Positions 12,488 to 24,356 are shown, numbered from the stretch's first letter. The stretch is DNA of 64,000 nt from Proteles cristata cristata (GCA_017311185.1 JAESUZ010003088.1:1178001-1242000); one strand, 5' to 3'. The notes: generated by a model from the letters alone, not told the origin. Made by a program: numbers and translations.

Positions 12488-14590
12488 GCCCCCCACCATC
12501 CAAGGTGCATTCCACAATTGTCGTTTCTCATCTGACTGCTTCTTGCTAGACAGGGTTGACAAGGGGCAGTTGTGGAATGGAACCATTTGACTTGACTTAT
12601 GAATTATTTCTGAGTGCTTCTTTTTGTCATTAGGATCTTAAAAGTAACCACAAGCATTTTTATGAAAACAAAAGAAAAACACAGGTTAATAGTTGGCGCC
12701 TATTATAAACCTGAATCCTGCGTGCATCCTCCAATAGGATTTTTAGATGTCAGACTTAAAGGACCCTCAGATGGAGTAGGACCTGGCAGTGACAGCCGGA
12801 TAGATTTTTCTGGTTTGTAGTTGAAATGTCTCTTGTGATTCTTTTGAGTGGCCCAGAGAGCAACAGGCATGAAGACGGTCTGCACATGAGCTACTGTGGC
12901 AATTTCTCTCAAGTTTACCTCAAGTTGTCTAGCTTAGGCAAACAGCAAACTTTCAAAAACAATCGTAACTAGAATCTAACATCCCCAAAAGTGGGTTATT
13001 GAAACATTTTTTTCCTACCTAAAAATCACCCTCATTTCTGTCAAAGATGGCCAAATTAAGACTAATTTGTTGGCCAAATAAGTCCAGTGTTAACAAACTT
13101 GGCCTAATTTAGTTACATAAGCACAGTAAGAATAATGATTGAAATGAGTTTCTAAAATCTGATTTGCTGAAATTTTTTATAAGGAATTTCAGAATGAACC
13201 TTTAATAGCCTCTCAAGACCAGAAACCAAGCCAAATACTTGCTATTAGATTTGCATGTGATACCTGTAAATTTGTATGAATTCCTCTAAAGGTTTCCAAA
13301 ATATCTTGAGGTTCCTATATGTGCCAGGAAGTAACACTCTTTCCTGACCTGATAAGGTTGCTTGGAACTTTATAAGCAAAGTATCAGGCCAACATCTCTC
13401 AGGGCCATATTAACTCCATAAAGTCAACCTTAGTTTCTTAAAGCTATCTGGTTATATCTGAGTCCATGCATATCTCTCTCAAGTATGACATTCCAGTCAA
13501 AGCCTTGATAATATAAGCAATATTTTCAACAGTGTTCCATTATAAGGAGAATGGATTCTTATTAAACTTAATGCAAATAATTTTCATTGCTATGAAAGAA
13601 AGAAAACTCAGAATTTCTGAATTCTGGGGGGTTCAGGTAGAGAGAAAAGATAAATGTTCCCATTTGTTTACAAAGGAATGTTTTATCAAATTTCTATTTT
13701 ATCAAAATCTGGAAAAGGAAATATTAGAGAACCAGCAGTATTTTAAACAGGAGTCATAAAAACTGGAATCCTTTTTCTCAATTCATGTAGTCCCATGTTA
13801 TGAATTCTTGTTCTGTTTGAATGTAGTTTTTCCATTCATTCTAGAAATTCTGTTTAACCTTCCAATCTTAAAGATATCAGAGAGCTGTATTTGTCAGCTT
13901 CATGAATCTCCTTGAAGCTGAAACACATTTGCAAGAGCATCAGAATGAAACAATAATTGTAAATGACAAAAGCCTTAAAAATCACCATGGTTAAAAATCT
14001 GATAAGAGTTCACTATGATGTCATCGACAAGGAAATTTGGTTATCATTGTGACACACATTTCAATAATTTGAGTTCCGTGTGACAACATTACAGCAGGAT
14101 ATATTAATCTTGAGGAATTTTATATAATTTCTGGAACACTTACCGCCATGATGTAACTTAAGTCTTATTATCATGTGTTTGGCAATGCTTCCTATGTAAC
14201 TTCCCATACAAAATAAATAAGCCTAATTAGTAAAAAGGATTTCATTTAGAATTTGAATTTGGGGGAAGTTAAACACCTCAGAAGGTTCTATTGCACATGC
14301 CCAAATACAATTACAGATTATTATAAAACTTAATACTTAATTATCTATTTTAACAAGATGGCAAGAGAGTCTATAGAAGGTTGTATAAGTGTTAGAAAAA
14401 TTCATCTCCTTTAATGTTAAATTTTCATCTTCTTAAGATAATCTAAAACCTAAGACAAAATAGAAGAACTTTGTTTTTCTGGGCAGATAAAGAAAAACTT
14501 TGTAATTTCTCAAGAGATGACAAATAATCCAAGAAAACTCTTTTTAACAGAAAGAAAAACCAAATTCCAATCTTACTCCGGTGTACTTTT

Positions 14591-14630
14591 AGACGAGATT
14601 GGACGTGTTCAGAGTGGTATGGCTGTCGAC
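14591..14630 (-). pseudogene. 5S rRNA-derived 40-bp fragment
   Basis: Reading the minus strand from 14630, the sequence follows mammalian 5S rRNA from nucleotide 1 to about 40, including GCCATACCAC, TCTGAACACG and ATCTCGTCT. I count 34 of 40 matches; four of the six differences look like decay at CG sites. It stops abruptly after the GTCT. Short direct repeats CCGGTGTACTTTT and CCAGTGTACTTTT lie on either side. Far too short to be a gene. Confidence 0.75.
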
Positions 14631-14886
14631 ACACCAGTGTACTTTTAAAACTTATTCCAATCTTGGTCACTCATGACCAGGCATAAAATTTTCCAAAGAT
14701 TCTCCCTCACAAAACTTCTAAAACTTTGCTCATTCAGACTTTGTCCTAAGCTTTACCTCTCTAAACAACCAGTCTAATTTTAGGACAAAATTATTTTCCT
14801 TCAACCAAAAGTTATTCTCACTCCTTACATCTTTCTTATATATCTCCTACTTTCCTAGATACAGAGTTGTTTTCCTTATCATTTAA

Positions 14887-15099
14887 ACTTTTCTAATCTT
14901 TATTTTTATTTGAGAGACAGAGAGGCAGAGCACAAGAGTTGGGGGGCAGAGAGAGAGGGAGACATAGAATCTGAAGCAGGCTCTGGGCTCTGAGCTGTCT
15001 GCACAGAGCCGGACACAGGGCTCAAACTCACACACGAGCCCTGAGATCATGACCTGAGTCGAAATCAGAAGCTTAACAGATTGAGCCACCCAGGTGCCT
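14887..15099 (-). mobile_element. CAN-SINE, minus strand
   Basis: Reverse-complement SINE ending AGATTGAGCCACCCAGGTGCC. Diverged target duplications TGTTTTCCTTATCATTTAAA (14867) and TGCTTCCCTTGTCATTTTAAA (15100) flank it. Confidence 0.92.
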
Positions 15100-16102
15100 C
15101 TGCTTCCCTTGTCATTTTAAAGGTCTCAATTACATTTAGCAGAGTTTTGACTTTTATAAACCATAGTCCCCAGTGAAAACTAAATACTAACCAATTGTAA
15201 ACCATTACACCAGAATTCTTTAGATTGGCAGATTTATAAATATATATCATAATTTCTAGAAACATGTATTTTTTTTTAGAGTATGACTTTCAACAGAACA
15301 TAAAATGTTTACTCACAGATCCAAATTTATCTTTAGTTTCTCTGTAATAAGAGGCCACAAGCAGAAAAACCTGTTTAGTAATTAAGATTTCAGTATTTTA
15401 TCTCCTTTGTAAAAAAACAAGATATTCAGTAAATATAACCCAATTTATCATTTATCTTCAACCATCATTTTAAGTTCTTTTTGCTGACAAATGCAACAGA
15501 GATAGTATGAGCTTATTTGACCTTTAGTGAACCTTGGTAGAAAAAATTTTATATTTAATGCTAATAACTCTAAAGACATGCTTACTTCAATTATACTAAC
15601 AACGTTGAATTAGCTTTAATACCAAATATGTTGTTCCTGTGTCCCCTAAAAAGTCACAAGGGGCTCCTGTGGGAAAATCTGAAGTGGGCGGCTTAAGTTC
15701 AGGGGAGCCCCTGGGCCCCTTCATGTTGATTTAGGAGGTGATTCAGTTTGAAGCTCATGAGGAGATGCCCCCCAAAATTGGGGTGAATTGTGCTCCTCAT
15801 ACTGAGGGGAGGAAGTAGAGGGGCCAGTGGCGCCAAGAGCCACTGATGATGGTTTGGGAGCCCGATTGTGAGAGGCACACGTCATGGTGTAGAAACAGGA
15901 GGAGCAGCCAGAGGCCGTGCCAGCAAGGCCAGAGTTGGATTCAAAGTTGAACATTTCTTTATCTCTGTCTCCTCTCTCTCCCTGCACCATTCCGTCCTAA
16001 TGGACTTTCTTTAGGAACAGGAGTATTTCCTATCTTCCTAGACCAAACTTCAGGAAAAAAGCACAGAAGAAACAAAATTATAACTAAATTAGCCCCAGAG
16101 TA

Positions 16103-16325
16103 TGGAGCACCTGGGTGGTTTAGTCAGTTAAGCGTCCGCATCGGCGCTGGTCATGATCTCATGGTTTGTGGGTTTAAGCCCCGTGTGGGGCTCTGTGCTG
16201 ACAGCTCAGAGCCTGAAGCCTGTTTTGGACTCTGTGTCTCCCTCTCTCTTCGCCCCTCCCCCACTGATGCTCTGTCTCTCAAAAACGAATACACGTTAAA
16301 AAGATTAAAATAAATAAATAAATAA
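16103..16325 (+). mobile_element. CAN-SINE, plus strand
   Basis: TGGAGCACCTGGGTGGTTTAGTCAG head, CATGATCTCATGGTTTGTGG, CT tract and AAATAAATAAATAAATAAAG tail. AGCCCCAGAGTA / AAGCCCAGAGTA flank it. Confidence 0.92.
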
Positions 16326-16960
16326 AGCCCAGAGTAACTCTGTTCCCATTTGTTCTTCCCCAAAAGTCAGAGTTCCACTGAATGAACCAAGTGGTGTCCC
16401 AGTTTCTGGTCTCTCCCTAAAAGTCGGACCTTCACTGACAGAATCAAGGGACAAGCTAACAGTGCCGACCCAAAGCCTTCTATTTGGGGGCAACCGAATG
16501 AGGGAAAAAAGGCTAAGTAAGAACCACTAATATTTGTGAAGAGAACATTAACGTCCAGTTTCCAAATATCTCCCCTGTACAAAAAAATGTAACACAGCAG
16601 ATTTTGTCCAAAGATACCAAAAGCTGCAGCAACAAAGAAACCAAATGCAAATAAACCAGTTCAGAAACAAATTGGAAAAGCTCAACAACTTACCCCTTCT
16701 CCATCTGTACCCCAGACACATGCAAACAAAATGGCTTCCACCCAAGGAAAAGCCCAAACAGAGGGGAAGGGAGTTCCCGGTTATGCCCACAAGAGTGACT
16801 TACCCTACTTTCCAGTTGCTCAACTCACAGAGGTTTGTCAGTTCCTTGCCCCAACGGCCAGGTGGAGCAGCAGCCGATGTCGGTGCAGGAAGTGAAAAGG
16901 AGAGACCCCGGAACAAATGGTCCCCACAGCTGCTAGGGATTACCTTAATTGCAACTCAGA

Positions 16961-17685
16961 TGTAGCTCATTCTGCTCCCCCCATGACAAGGCAATAAATC
17001 AAGAGACAAGCTATTGACGCAAAGAAAGCAACTTTATTCAAAAAGTCAGGGGGGCGCCTGGGTGCCTTAGTGGGTTGAGCATCCACTTTCGCTTAGGTCA
17101 TGATCTCGCGTTCGTGGGTTCGAGCCCCGCGTCGGGCTCTGTGCTGACTGCCAGCTCAGAGCCTGGAGCCTGTTTCAGTCTGTGACTCCCTCTCTCTCTG
17201 ACCCTCCCCCTGCTCACGCTGTCTCTCTCTCTCTCTCTCTCTCTAGAAATAAATAAAACATTAAAAAAAAAAAAGTCAGCAAACCAAAAAGATGGTAGAC
17301 TGTTGTCCCAAAGAACCATCTCCTCCAAGCGTGAGATTTGCAAAAAGTGGGTTGTGGGAGGGGGTTGGAGTTGAAAGGTGGCTGAGAGTAGATAGCAGAC
17401 GTCTAAGGAAGGTTGTGTAACTTCTTTGGTCCTTGGTCAGCTGATCTTTGCATACAGGAATCTGGTACTGTCATTCTTCTGAATCTTGAACATAGCAGTC
17501 ATTTCTGTACACACTTCTTTATCTCATTGTGTGAGGTAGGTTTGGGGTAAAAAGCAGTTTTTGCAAATCTTAATTGTAACATGCCTACACACAGGACTAA
17601 GCGGAAGTTTCTAAGCCATAGGTCAGGGCAGCAAGGGAAACAGAAGCAATATGGAGTTAGACATGCTAAGTTTCTCCCTGTTACA
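16961..17685 (-). mobile_element. 5' LTR of the degraded endogenous retrovirus (minus strand)
   Basis: On the minus strand it runs from TGTAACAGGGAGAAAC to GAATGAGCTACA, giving TGT...ACA ends. It matches the 11708-12487 copy block by block (CTAACTCCATATTGCTTCTG, AAACTGCTTTTTACCCC, TGGTTCTTTGGGACAACAGT, TTGAATAAAGTTGC), with a plus-strand SINE inserted at 17050-17270. I could not see a primer-binding site after it. Confidence 0.78.
17050..17270 (+). mobile_element. CAN-SINE nested in the LTR, plus strand
   Basis: GGGGGCGCCTGGGTGCCTTAG head, CTTTCGCTTAGGTCATGATC, CTGACTGCCAGCTCAGAGCC, CT repeat, CTAGAAATAAATAAAACATT and A-tail. AAAAGTCAG repeats on both sides are the target duplication taken from the LTR. 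Confidence 0.95.
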
Positions 17686-17689
17686 ATTT

Positions 17690-18125
17690 AGCCAAGCTTG
17701 AATCAGTGTTCTCTGAGTCCTCTTCTCACCAGGCTCCTGAACTTCTGATCTGTCCTTGGCCATTTTAGTACAGTTTTAGCAAAAATTCTGTTAGTTCAGG
17801 TTGGTGAAAATCACCTGCCCTTTATATCTGATCAATTCCTCATCCTTCACCCTGGATATCTTATCACCATGACCTGCCTTCAGCAAAAAGCCTTCAAGTC
17901 TGTTTAACTAGAATCCACCTAGCCATTTCCTTTTAGTAATTTTCTACCTACTGGCCCCCTATTCTGATCTTTGGCTATAAATCCCTACTTGACTATAGTG
18001 GTGGCAGAACTCAACCTCCTTCTCCTATTGCAAGACCACACTATAATGGTCCCCATGAATAAAGTTTGCCTTACCAACTCTAACGTGTGTCAGAATAATT
18101 TTTCTGCAAGAGTGACTTTGGTAAG
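17690..18125 (+). mobile_element. Possible LTR, plus strand, unassigned
   Basis: Has the layout of an LTR promoter and end: TTTGGCTATAAATCCC (TATA-like, about 17971), a Pro/Leu-codon-like CT-rich stretch, then CCCCATGAATAAAGTTTGCCTTACC (poly(A) signal, about 18057). It abuts the retroviral 5' LTR in the opposite orientation. Family not known. Confidence 0.45.
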
Positions 18126-18129
18126 AGCT

Positions 18130-19137
18130 GTTTCAGGTGGGGGAGATAAAACTTGATTGAAGAGGATTCAAGAGATAATGGCTAGGGATGAACTGGAGAA
18201 AGCAAAGACAACTTATAAGGGAAGTAGAGAAATGAAGTAGTGGAGGGAGATGTGGATCCTAGAGAAAATATCATGAATGATGTTATTAAAACATGTTTTT
18301 AAGGTTTTCCTACAGGAAAGAAATTTTTATGAAGAGTGTAAAGGAGAGAAACTGCTTGATTAAATTCTTTGAGAAAGGAAATGGGGGAAAAAGAGAAAAT
18401 ATCCTCTTTCCAAGAGAGAAAGGACGGGTTCTAAAAGACAAGTTAAGGGACTGGTATTAAACTGTTACATGGACAATGCATCTACTTTCACAGGACTGAA
18501 AACAAAATATTAGGTACTGATGTAAGTCTGTTGGTAATCAGTAAAGAGTGTGGGAGAAACTCTTTTTCTGATTTTTCCCCTTAATTTAATAAGATCATTT
18601 TCTGTGGTCTCCTCATCCTTGGGAAGGGTGAGCTGGAGGTTTGGGAAATCAGATCTTTGTCTTGGAGAGAGAGAGAGAGGGAGAGAGAGAGAAGTGAAAA
18701 GGTGAAGGAATTTCAGCAGGGCTTCCAAAAGTGATCATAACAGAAAATCATGGAAGCCAAGTGTACGATGCAAGGAGACAGAATGTGAAGGGGTGAGGGA
18801 ATTACTGATCTCTTATTTGAGGTAACAGAAGCTGAATCTCTTCTCCTTCCTTCCCTGAGAGTTAATGTATTTTTTTTAATATTTAAATAGAGTTAATGGG
18901 CTTTTCAAATATTGTTTCTACCCTTCTAATATCTCTTTAGAAGTGTGAGAGTTTTGTTTTTGTTTTTGTATTTTTTAGCTTCACAGAAACAACCCCTGTT
19001 CATCACCTAGAACAATGTATGGATATTTATTGTACACTGACATAATTAAGAGACTCGCTCTAAAGAGCAGTCCGTGAGTAAAGAATTTTCTCCTCAATAT
19101 CTTTTTGTTACTGCCATTAGCAAATACAGCTCCAGCT
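18130..19137. other. Intergenic DNA with old repeat remnants
   Basis: Purine-rich pieces (for example GAGATAATGGCTAGGGATGAACTGG) resemble the ancient interspersed repeat named elsewhere. A GA run lies at 18667-18691. No gene recognised. Confidence 0.4.
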
Positions 19138-19150
19138 TGATTCAACTTAT

Positions 19151-19379
19151 TTTTTTTTAAATTTTTTTTAATGTTCCATTTATTTCTAGGAGAGAGAGAG
19201 TGAGACAGCATGAGCAGGGGAGGGTCAGAGAGAGAGGGAGACACAGAATCTGAAGCAGGCTCCAGGCTCTGAGCTGGCAGTCAGCACGGAGCCTGACGCG
19301 GGGCTCGAAACCACGAACCATGAGATCATGACCTAAGCGAAAGTCGGATGCTTAACCGACTAAGCCACCCAGGAGCCCC
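19151..19379 (-). mobile_element. CAN-SINE, minus strand, 13-bp target duplication
   Basis: Reverse-complement SINE ending CTTAACCGACTAAGCCACCCAGGAGCCCC. TGATTCAACTTAT occurs at 19138-19150 and, identically, at 19380-19392. Confidence 0.95.
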
Positions 19380-19392
19380 TGATTCAACTTAT

Positions 19393-20140
19393 ATAACACA
19401 TATATGGTTTGAGGACTTATTTTATACTTGGCTTTGTCCTGGGCATTGTGAACAAAACAATAATGCTTGCATTCAAGGAACTTTGCTTTTGGTGGACTGC
19501 ATAGGATTCACAAAGAAAATCCCAAAGGGATAATTCTATGGAGAAAAATATGGCATGAAAGGAGAAAAATAGTTTGTGATTTTAAGTAGGGTGGTCATAA
19601 AGCTCTTATTTTAAAAACAAAGACCTGGGGTACCTGGGTGACTCGGTTGGTTAAGTGTTGGACTTTGGCTCAGGTCATGATCTCATGGTTCATGAATTTA
19701 AGCCCTACACCTGGCTCTCTGCTATCAGCACAGAGTTTGTTTCAGATACTCTGCCCCCATTTCTCTCTGTTCTCCCAATCTCTCTCTCTATCTCAAAAAT
19801 AAATCAACATCAAAAACCCCAAAGATCTGAAGTAAGGGAGTAGGTCTTAGAAGCTAGGGGATAGCGAGAAGACTGTATCAAGGTCTGGAAATATGAAATG
19901 CAAATATCCAGAGGCTGGAGTTAATGAGATTTGTTCTTAGAGCAGTCAGGAGGCCATGCTGCTGGAGATCAATTGTAAGTAAATAGAAGTAAGAGGGAGA
20001 AGAACTTCAGTTGCGTTGTTTTCTAGCTGCGTGGGACCAGCCAGGGAAGCTTTGAGAGAGAGGAATGATGATCAAAATTATTATAAAAGGATCACCGTGG
20101 CTGCTATACAGAGGGCATATTAGAAGACCACGAGTTTTTT
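19393..20140 (+). repeat. Ancient mammalian interspersed repeat split by a SINE
   Basis: Segments GGGCATTGTGAACAAAACAA, GCATTCAAGGAACTTTG, and later AAAGGATCACCGTGGCTGCTATAC belong to the repeat module also seen at 11260 and 59090. A SINE sits at 19628-19820. Confidence 0.5.
19628..19820 (+). mobile_element. CAN-SINE, plus strand, diverged
   Basis: GGTACCTGGGTGACTCGGTTGG head, GGCTCAGGTCATGATCTCATGG, CT-rich end, AAAAATAAATCAACATC tail. AAAGACCTG / AAAGATCTG flank it. Confidence 0.9.
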
Positions 20141-20538
20141 TGTTTGTTTGCTTGTTTTTAATTTTGTTTTTAGTTTTGTTGGTTGTTTTTGTTTCTGTTT
20201 CTATAAAGTAGCTCCAGAAAAAAAGGGTAATAACAAAGGAAAAGAAGACCCTTGATAATTTGAGAAATCTGGGTTGGAGATGTTGGTTCAACCACTAAAC
20301 AATTTTGGAAGTGAGCCATTTTTAGATCATGTTACTAATTGTGGAAGCTCCACGAAATCCAGTAAAAAAAAATCACCACCTATTTCCTTAACACTGAACA
20401 TGAGATTGTACCATGTTTCTGAAGGGTTCCTGGAAGGTAGGCTGGGATACAGATTTGTAGTGAAGAACCCAGGAATTCAGTCATAATCTGCCAAGGTCCA
20501 AGCCTACAATGACTGGATTGTTCCATTCCATTCTGAAA

Positions 20539-20566
20539 TCAGAAAAAAAAAAAAAAAAAAAAAAAA
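20539..20566 (+). repeat. Poly(A) run
   Basis: About 27 A residues. Not clearly the tail of a recognised element. Confidence 0.8.
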
Positions 20567-20707
20567 GGTTAGGCCAGCAGCCCTAAATGGAAGCCATCCT
20601 CATAATATCCAGTGCCATCAGCTTTCCACTCTCCACTGCCTCCACATACCACCTCCACATCTGTGCAAACCCCAGATGTGTCACTCCCTCCTGCCTAGCC
20701 CCTTGAG

Positions 20708-21125
20708 AGCTAATACCGTATGATCTCACTTCTATGTGGAATTTAAACAACGACAGCAGCAACAAAAAGCTCATAGTTGCAGAGAACAGACTGGTGGTTA
20801 CCAAAGGCAGAGGAGGGATGGGAGCACAAATAGGTGAAGGCGATCAAAAGGTATAATGTTCAGGTATAAAATAAATAAGTCATGGAAACGTAAGGTATAG
20901 CATAGTGCCCATAGTTAATAATACCATAGTGCATATTTGAAAGTTGCTAAGAGAGTAGATCTTGAAAGTTCTTGTTACAAGGAAAGAATGTGACTATGTG
21001 TGGTGATGCATGTTAACTAGACTTGCTGTGGTGATTATTTTGCATTATATACAAACATCTAATCATGTTGTGCACCTGAAATAAATGTAATGCTCTATGT
21101 TAATTATATCTCAATTTTTAAAAAT
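20708..21125 (+). mobile_element. LINE-1 3' end, plus strand
   Basis: ATACCGTATGATCTCACTTC, AATAAATAAGTCATGGAAACG, GAAAGTTGCTAAGAGAGTAG, GGTGATGCATGTTAACTAGAC and CACCTGAAATAAATGTAATG are successive parts of a carnivore LINE-1 3' UTR. It ends with TTATATCTCAATTTTTAAAAA. Confidence 0.85.
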
Positions 21126-22430
21126 GAGGTGTTAACTTGACACTGAACATGAGAGTATAGCATGTTTCGGGTAGGCTCCTAGAAAGGCAGTAACCCCTGA
21201 TAGTTCATAAACAACCATGCAGGACTATTATAAAAATGATACCATATACCAAGAATAAATGGTGACATTCAGTTCTTCAGGTTCTTATTTTCTCTCTTGG
21301 AATTTTATGCTTGACTAAATGTCCTGTGAACTAAGTGGACTCTAGTAACTCTTCTATAATTTTAGTGGTGAAAGACTAGAAATTCAGCTACCTGCAAGGG
21401 AGTGGGGTCCTTGAGAAGTTAATTGGTAAAAATATTGAAAAATATCTGTTTTTAAAATTGGTAATGCAGTAAATTCAGGTGATGCATTATAATGCATTTC
21501 ATTATCCATCAAAATGCTACTTTCTGTAGCATTGTAGATTGTAGATTTGTAGATTGTAACAAATCATTAAAATAAGAATATTAAAATGTCAGTTATAAAT
21601 AGATGAAAACAGGAGCTTAGTATAGGACTTATTATAATCAGTAGGGGTCTAGAGCAGTGAACTTTTGTCTGTGTTTGAGTCCTGGACTAGATTTGTGACC
21701 TTGAGCAAGACATGACCTCCATGCCTCTCCATTATCTCATACACAAACTAATATGTCTGCTGTTGTGGTAAAGATCATACCTTAAAATGTACTTGAAAAT
21801 AGTTGTAAATCACAAAATACTATAAAATTTGTAAAGAAACAGGAAAATACTCTCCAAAGTTGTTAATTTTATATTTTCCCTATTAAGCCTTTATTCCTAG
21901 TACATGGCATCAACAATTAATATATTTTCTCTTCCTATTTCTATTTATTTTCCTTACCTTGATGAAGTTACAGATAAGGAATAAACAGATTAAAAGTATG
22001 AAGAGAAAGCAAGACGGAAGATGCTTGTTATCATCTAACTGAGTGATTTAGGTCCCGGTTATTCGCAGAAGAGATGTCGCCTGAACTTGAGAATTTCTTT
22101 CAGACATCTTTCTGGCTTCTCTGGCACACGCAATCAAAGGAAAAGAATCATCACGTTTTTGGTTTAAAAAAGTAAAACTGCAGAACTAGTGATTTGACAT
22201 GATTGTTAGGGGCGGCGATTCTTCACAACTGGAATTTGTACACGAGGATCATAAGGGTGATGCTAGACGTAGACTGTGACGGCTTTGTTTACTGTCTCTC
22301 TATTTCAAAAACATCATCCTCCCCTCTCAAAACATATGCTGTTGCTTAAATGCCTGGCAACTCCCTTTGTTTTTAGATTTTCTTTCTTCCTGTTTCCAAG
22401 TGTGTGTGGATTTCCTATTCACTAAAAACA
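21126..22430. other. Intergenic DNA, nothing recognised
   Basis: AT-rich. Around 22040-22290 there is a modest cluster of CG dinucleotides (GTCCCGGTTATTCGCAG, GGGGCGGCGATTC), which is unusual for this DNA but matches nothing I know. Confidence 0.45.
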
Positions 22431-22439
22431 TTTAAGCAG

Positions 22440-22930
22440 TTCTGGTCATACACCGCTATGTAACAAACCACCTCAAACATAGTGGCATAAAGTAACATCA
22501 GTTTTATTATGCTCATGGATTCTGTGGGTCAGAAATTCAAAGCACAGCTGGGAGGGCTTGTTTTGGGATGTCTTCACAGCTGCTCCATGAAATCTGGGGT
22601 CTTGGGCAGGGAAGTTATGAGCTGCTGGGGTGACTCAAATGGCTGAGGGTGGGAATCATCAGACTCCCATGACAGGCACTAAAGCTGGGCTCAGTTGAGA
22701 CTATTGACCCACGTAAGACCTTTCTAGGTGGCTAGGCTTTTTACTGCATAGCAACTGGATTCCAGGAGTGAGCTTCTGCACGGCAAATGCTCAAAGAACC
22801 AAGAGGACACTGCTCAGATTTTAATGATTTGATCTCAAAAGTCAAAAAACCTACTTTATTGGTTGAACCAGGCACAATCTGACCATGATGCGAGGGCCTG
22901 GGTCATTAACTTTGCATCCTGATGAGAAGA
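22440..22930. mobile_element. MLT1-like MaLR LTR
   Basis: CTATGTAACAAACCACCTCAAAC, TTTTATTATGCTCATGGATTCTGTGGG and TTGGGCAGGGAAGTTATG match an old MaLR-type LTR as I remember it. Orientation and subfamily were not settled. Confidence 0.45.
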
Positions 22931-23995
22931 ATGCCAAAAAATGTGTAGGCCTTTTTAAAAAGCACTACATAAACTGTGTGTGAAAGCTAAAGATAGAAAA
23001 CAGACTAAATGCATAAGTAAGAATGTGTGTGTTATTCAGAGCTGGTGTGTTCCATCGACTATTTTGTTCAACAGGCAATCCATGTACCTCAGGGGTAACA
23101 GATTGACACCCTGCAGTGGAAGACCTGATAAGCTCAAGGGAATCCAGGCTTAAGTCAAACAGTACATGGTATTTCTCTGGACATAGGATTGGCCCTGGAA
23201 AGAACATGTGTGGCAATTTGGATCACTGGGATACATTTTTGAGAGTATTGCGTTTTCTTGCTTTTGTCTCTTGGTCTCTGAATATTATCATGTGTGGCTT
23301 GAGGCTGGTCTGTTATGGCCATCTTGATAACAGCTGGAGAGAGAGAGAGCCGCATGCGGAACAAAGCAGAGCAAAGAGATTCAAAGACAAGTGGAATCAG
23401 AGCCTTGATTGAACGATGTCTGCTTGTACTTCTTAAATTCCATCACACAGTAAATTTCGTTCATTGCCTAGCCACATTGAGTTGGATTTTATGTTTTATG
23501 AATACAACCTGTGTTAAGAAGCATCATTACTGACACTCTACATGCAAGTGAGAAATTAAATATAAAAGAAAACATTTAATCTCAAATCCTCTTAATATTT
23601 TATCAGTTAACTCCTTTATGTTTTTACTGATTGATTAAGTTTGTGTGGTTCTAAAATTATTTTAGTTGTAGAATGATAAAAACTGACCAAAAACAAAAGA
23701 ATAAACAAAAGCAAACAAAACAAAAACCCCAAACCCCGAAACAAAACAAAATAAATAATCTAAATCACCTTTTTACAACATAAGCAAGAGTTTGTCTTTA
23801 GGGATCATCTAAATCTATTTTAATTTTAAAATACATTCAAAAGTTTTTTAAGTAGAAGAGTACAATTTTGGGAGAACCCAAGCTTTATATGATATAAATG
23901 AATTGATGAGTTTCTTTACAGCCTTCCATTATTCAGACAAAATATCTCTTCAATTCCTGTTTAGAGTTTTAACGAACTCCTTTATTGCCATGCGC
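22931..23995. other. Intergenic DNA
   Basis: Contains an A/C-rich stretch AAACAAAACAAAAACCCCAAACCCCG at about 23708-23735 (shown in part). Open frames at 23116-23533 are not supported as genes. No repeat family recognised. Confidence 0.4.
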
Positions 23996-23997
23996 CA

Positions 23998-24356
23998 TAG
24001 TATGAATATTTGTGTCCCCCTAAAAGTCATATGTTGAAAAACACCAGTGTGATGGTATTAGGAGGTGGGGGTTCATGGGGTAATTAGGACATAAGGGTGG
24101 GTCTCATGAATAGGATTAGTTTTCTTATAAAAAAAAGACCTCAGAGAGCAATCTTTCCTCTTCTGCCATAGGAGGACACAACATAAAGATGACTGTCTAT
24201 GATCCAGAAAGCAGGGTCTCACCAGACTCTGAATCTGCAGGGGACTTGTTCTTGGATTTTATTGCCTCCGGAACTGTGAGAAATAAACTTCTGTTGCTTA
24301 TAAGCTACTCAGTTCCAGGTATTTTTGTTAAAGCAGGCTGAAAGGACTAAGACAGT
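23998..24356 (+). mobile_element. MLT1/MST-type MaLR LTR
   Basis: Full-length pattern: TATGAATATTTGTGTCCCC, GTGTGATGGTATTAGGAGG, TAGGATTAGTTTTCTTATAA, TCACCAGACTCTGAATCTGC, AACTGTGAGAAATAAACTTC and AAGGACTAAGACA. The parts are in the right order with moderate divergence. AATAAA within it is the LTR poly(A) signal. Confidence 0.85.

Larger units (their letters stand above)
12488..16960 (-). mobile_element. Internal region of the degraded endogenous retrovirus (heavily decayed)
   Basis: Lies between two same-orientation LTRs. The minus strand next to the right-hand LTR is GC-richer leader-like sequence. A 90-codon open stretch at 15721-15990, rich in Ser, Pro and Gly, could be a gag remnant. 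About 80 bp further along the minus strand (15635-15643) are three codons for Asp-Thr-Gly, the aspartic-protease active-site triplet, in a suggestive but frame-broken setting. I see no intact pol or env. Two SINEs and a 5S-like fragment have been added. Retroviral coding identity is a weak inference from short pieces. Confidence 0.45.

Noticed and set aside
14591..14630. Functional 5S rRNA gene
   Set aside because: Only the first 40 nt are present. The internal control region and the remaining 80 nt are missing.
23116..23533. Overlapping plus-strand frames
   Set aside because: No domain, no exon structure, different frames overlap without preference.
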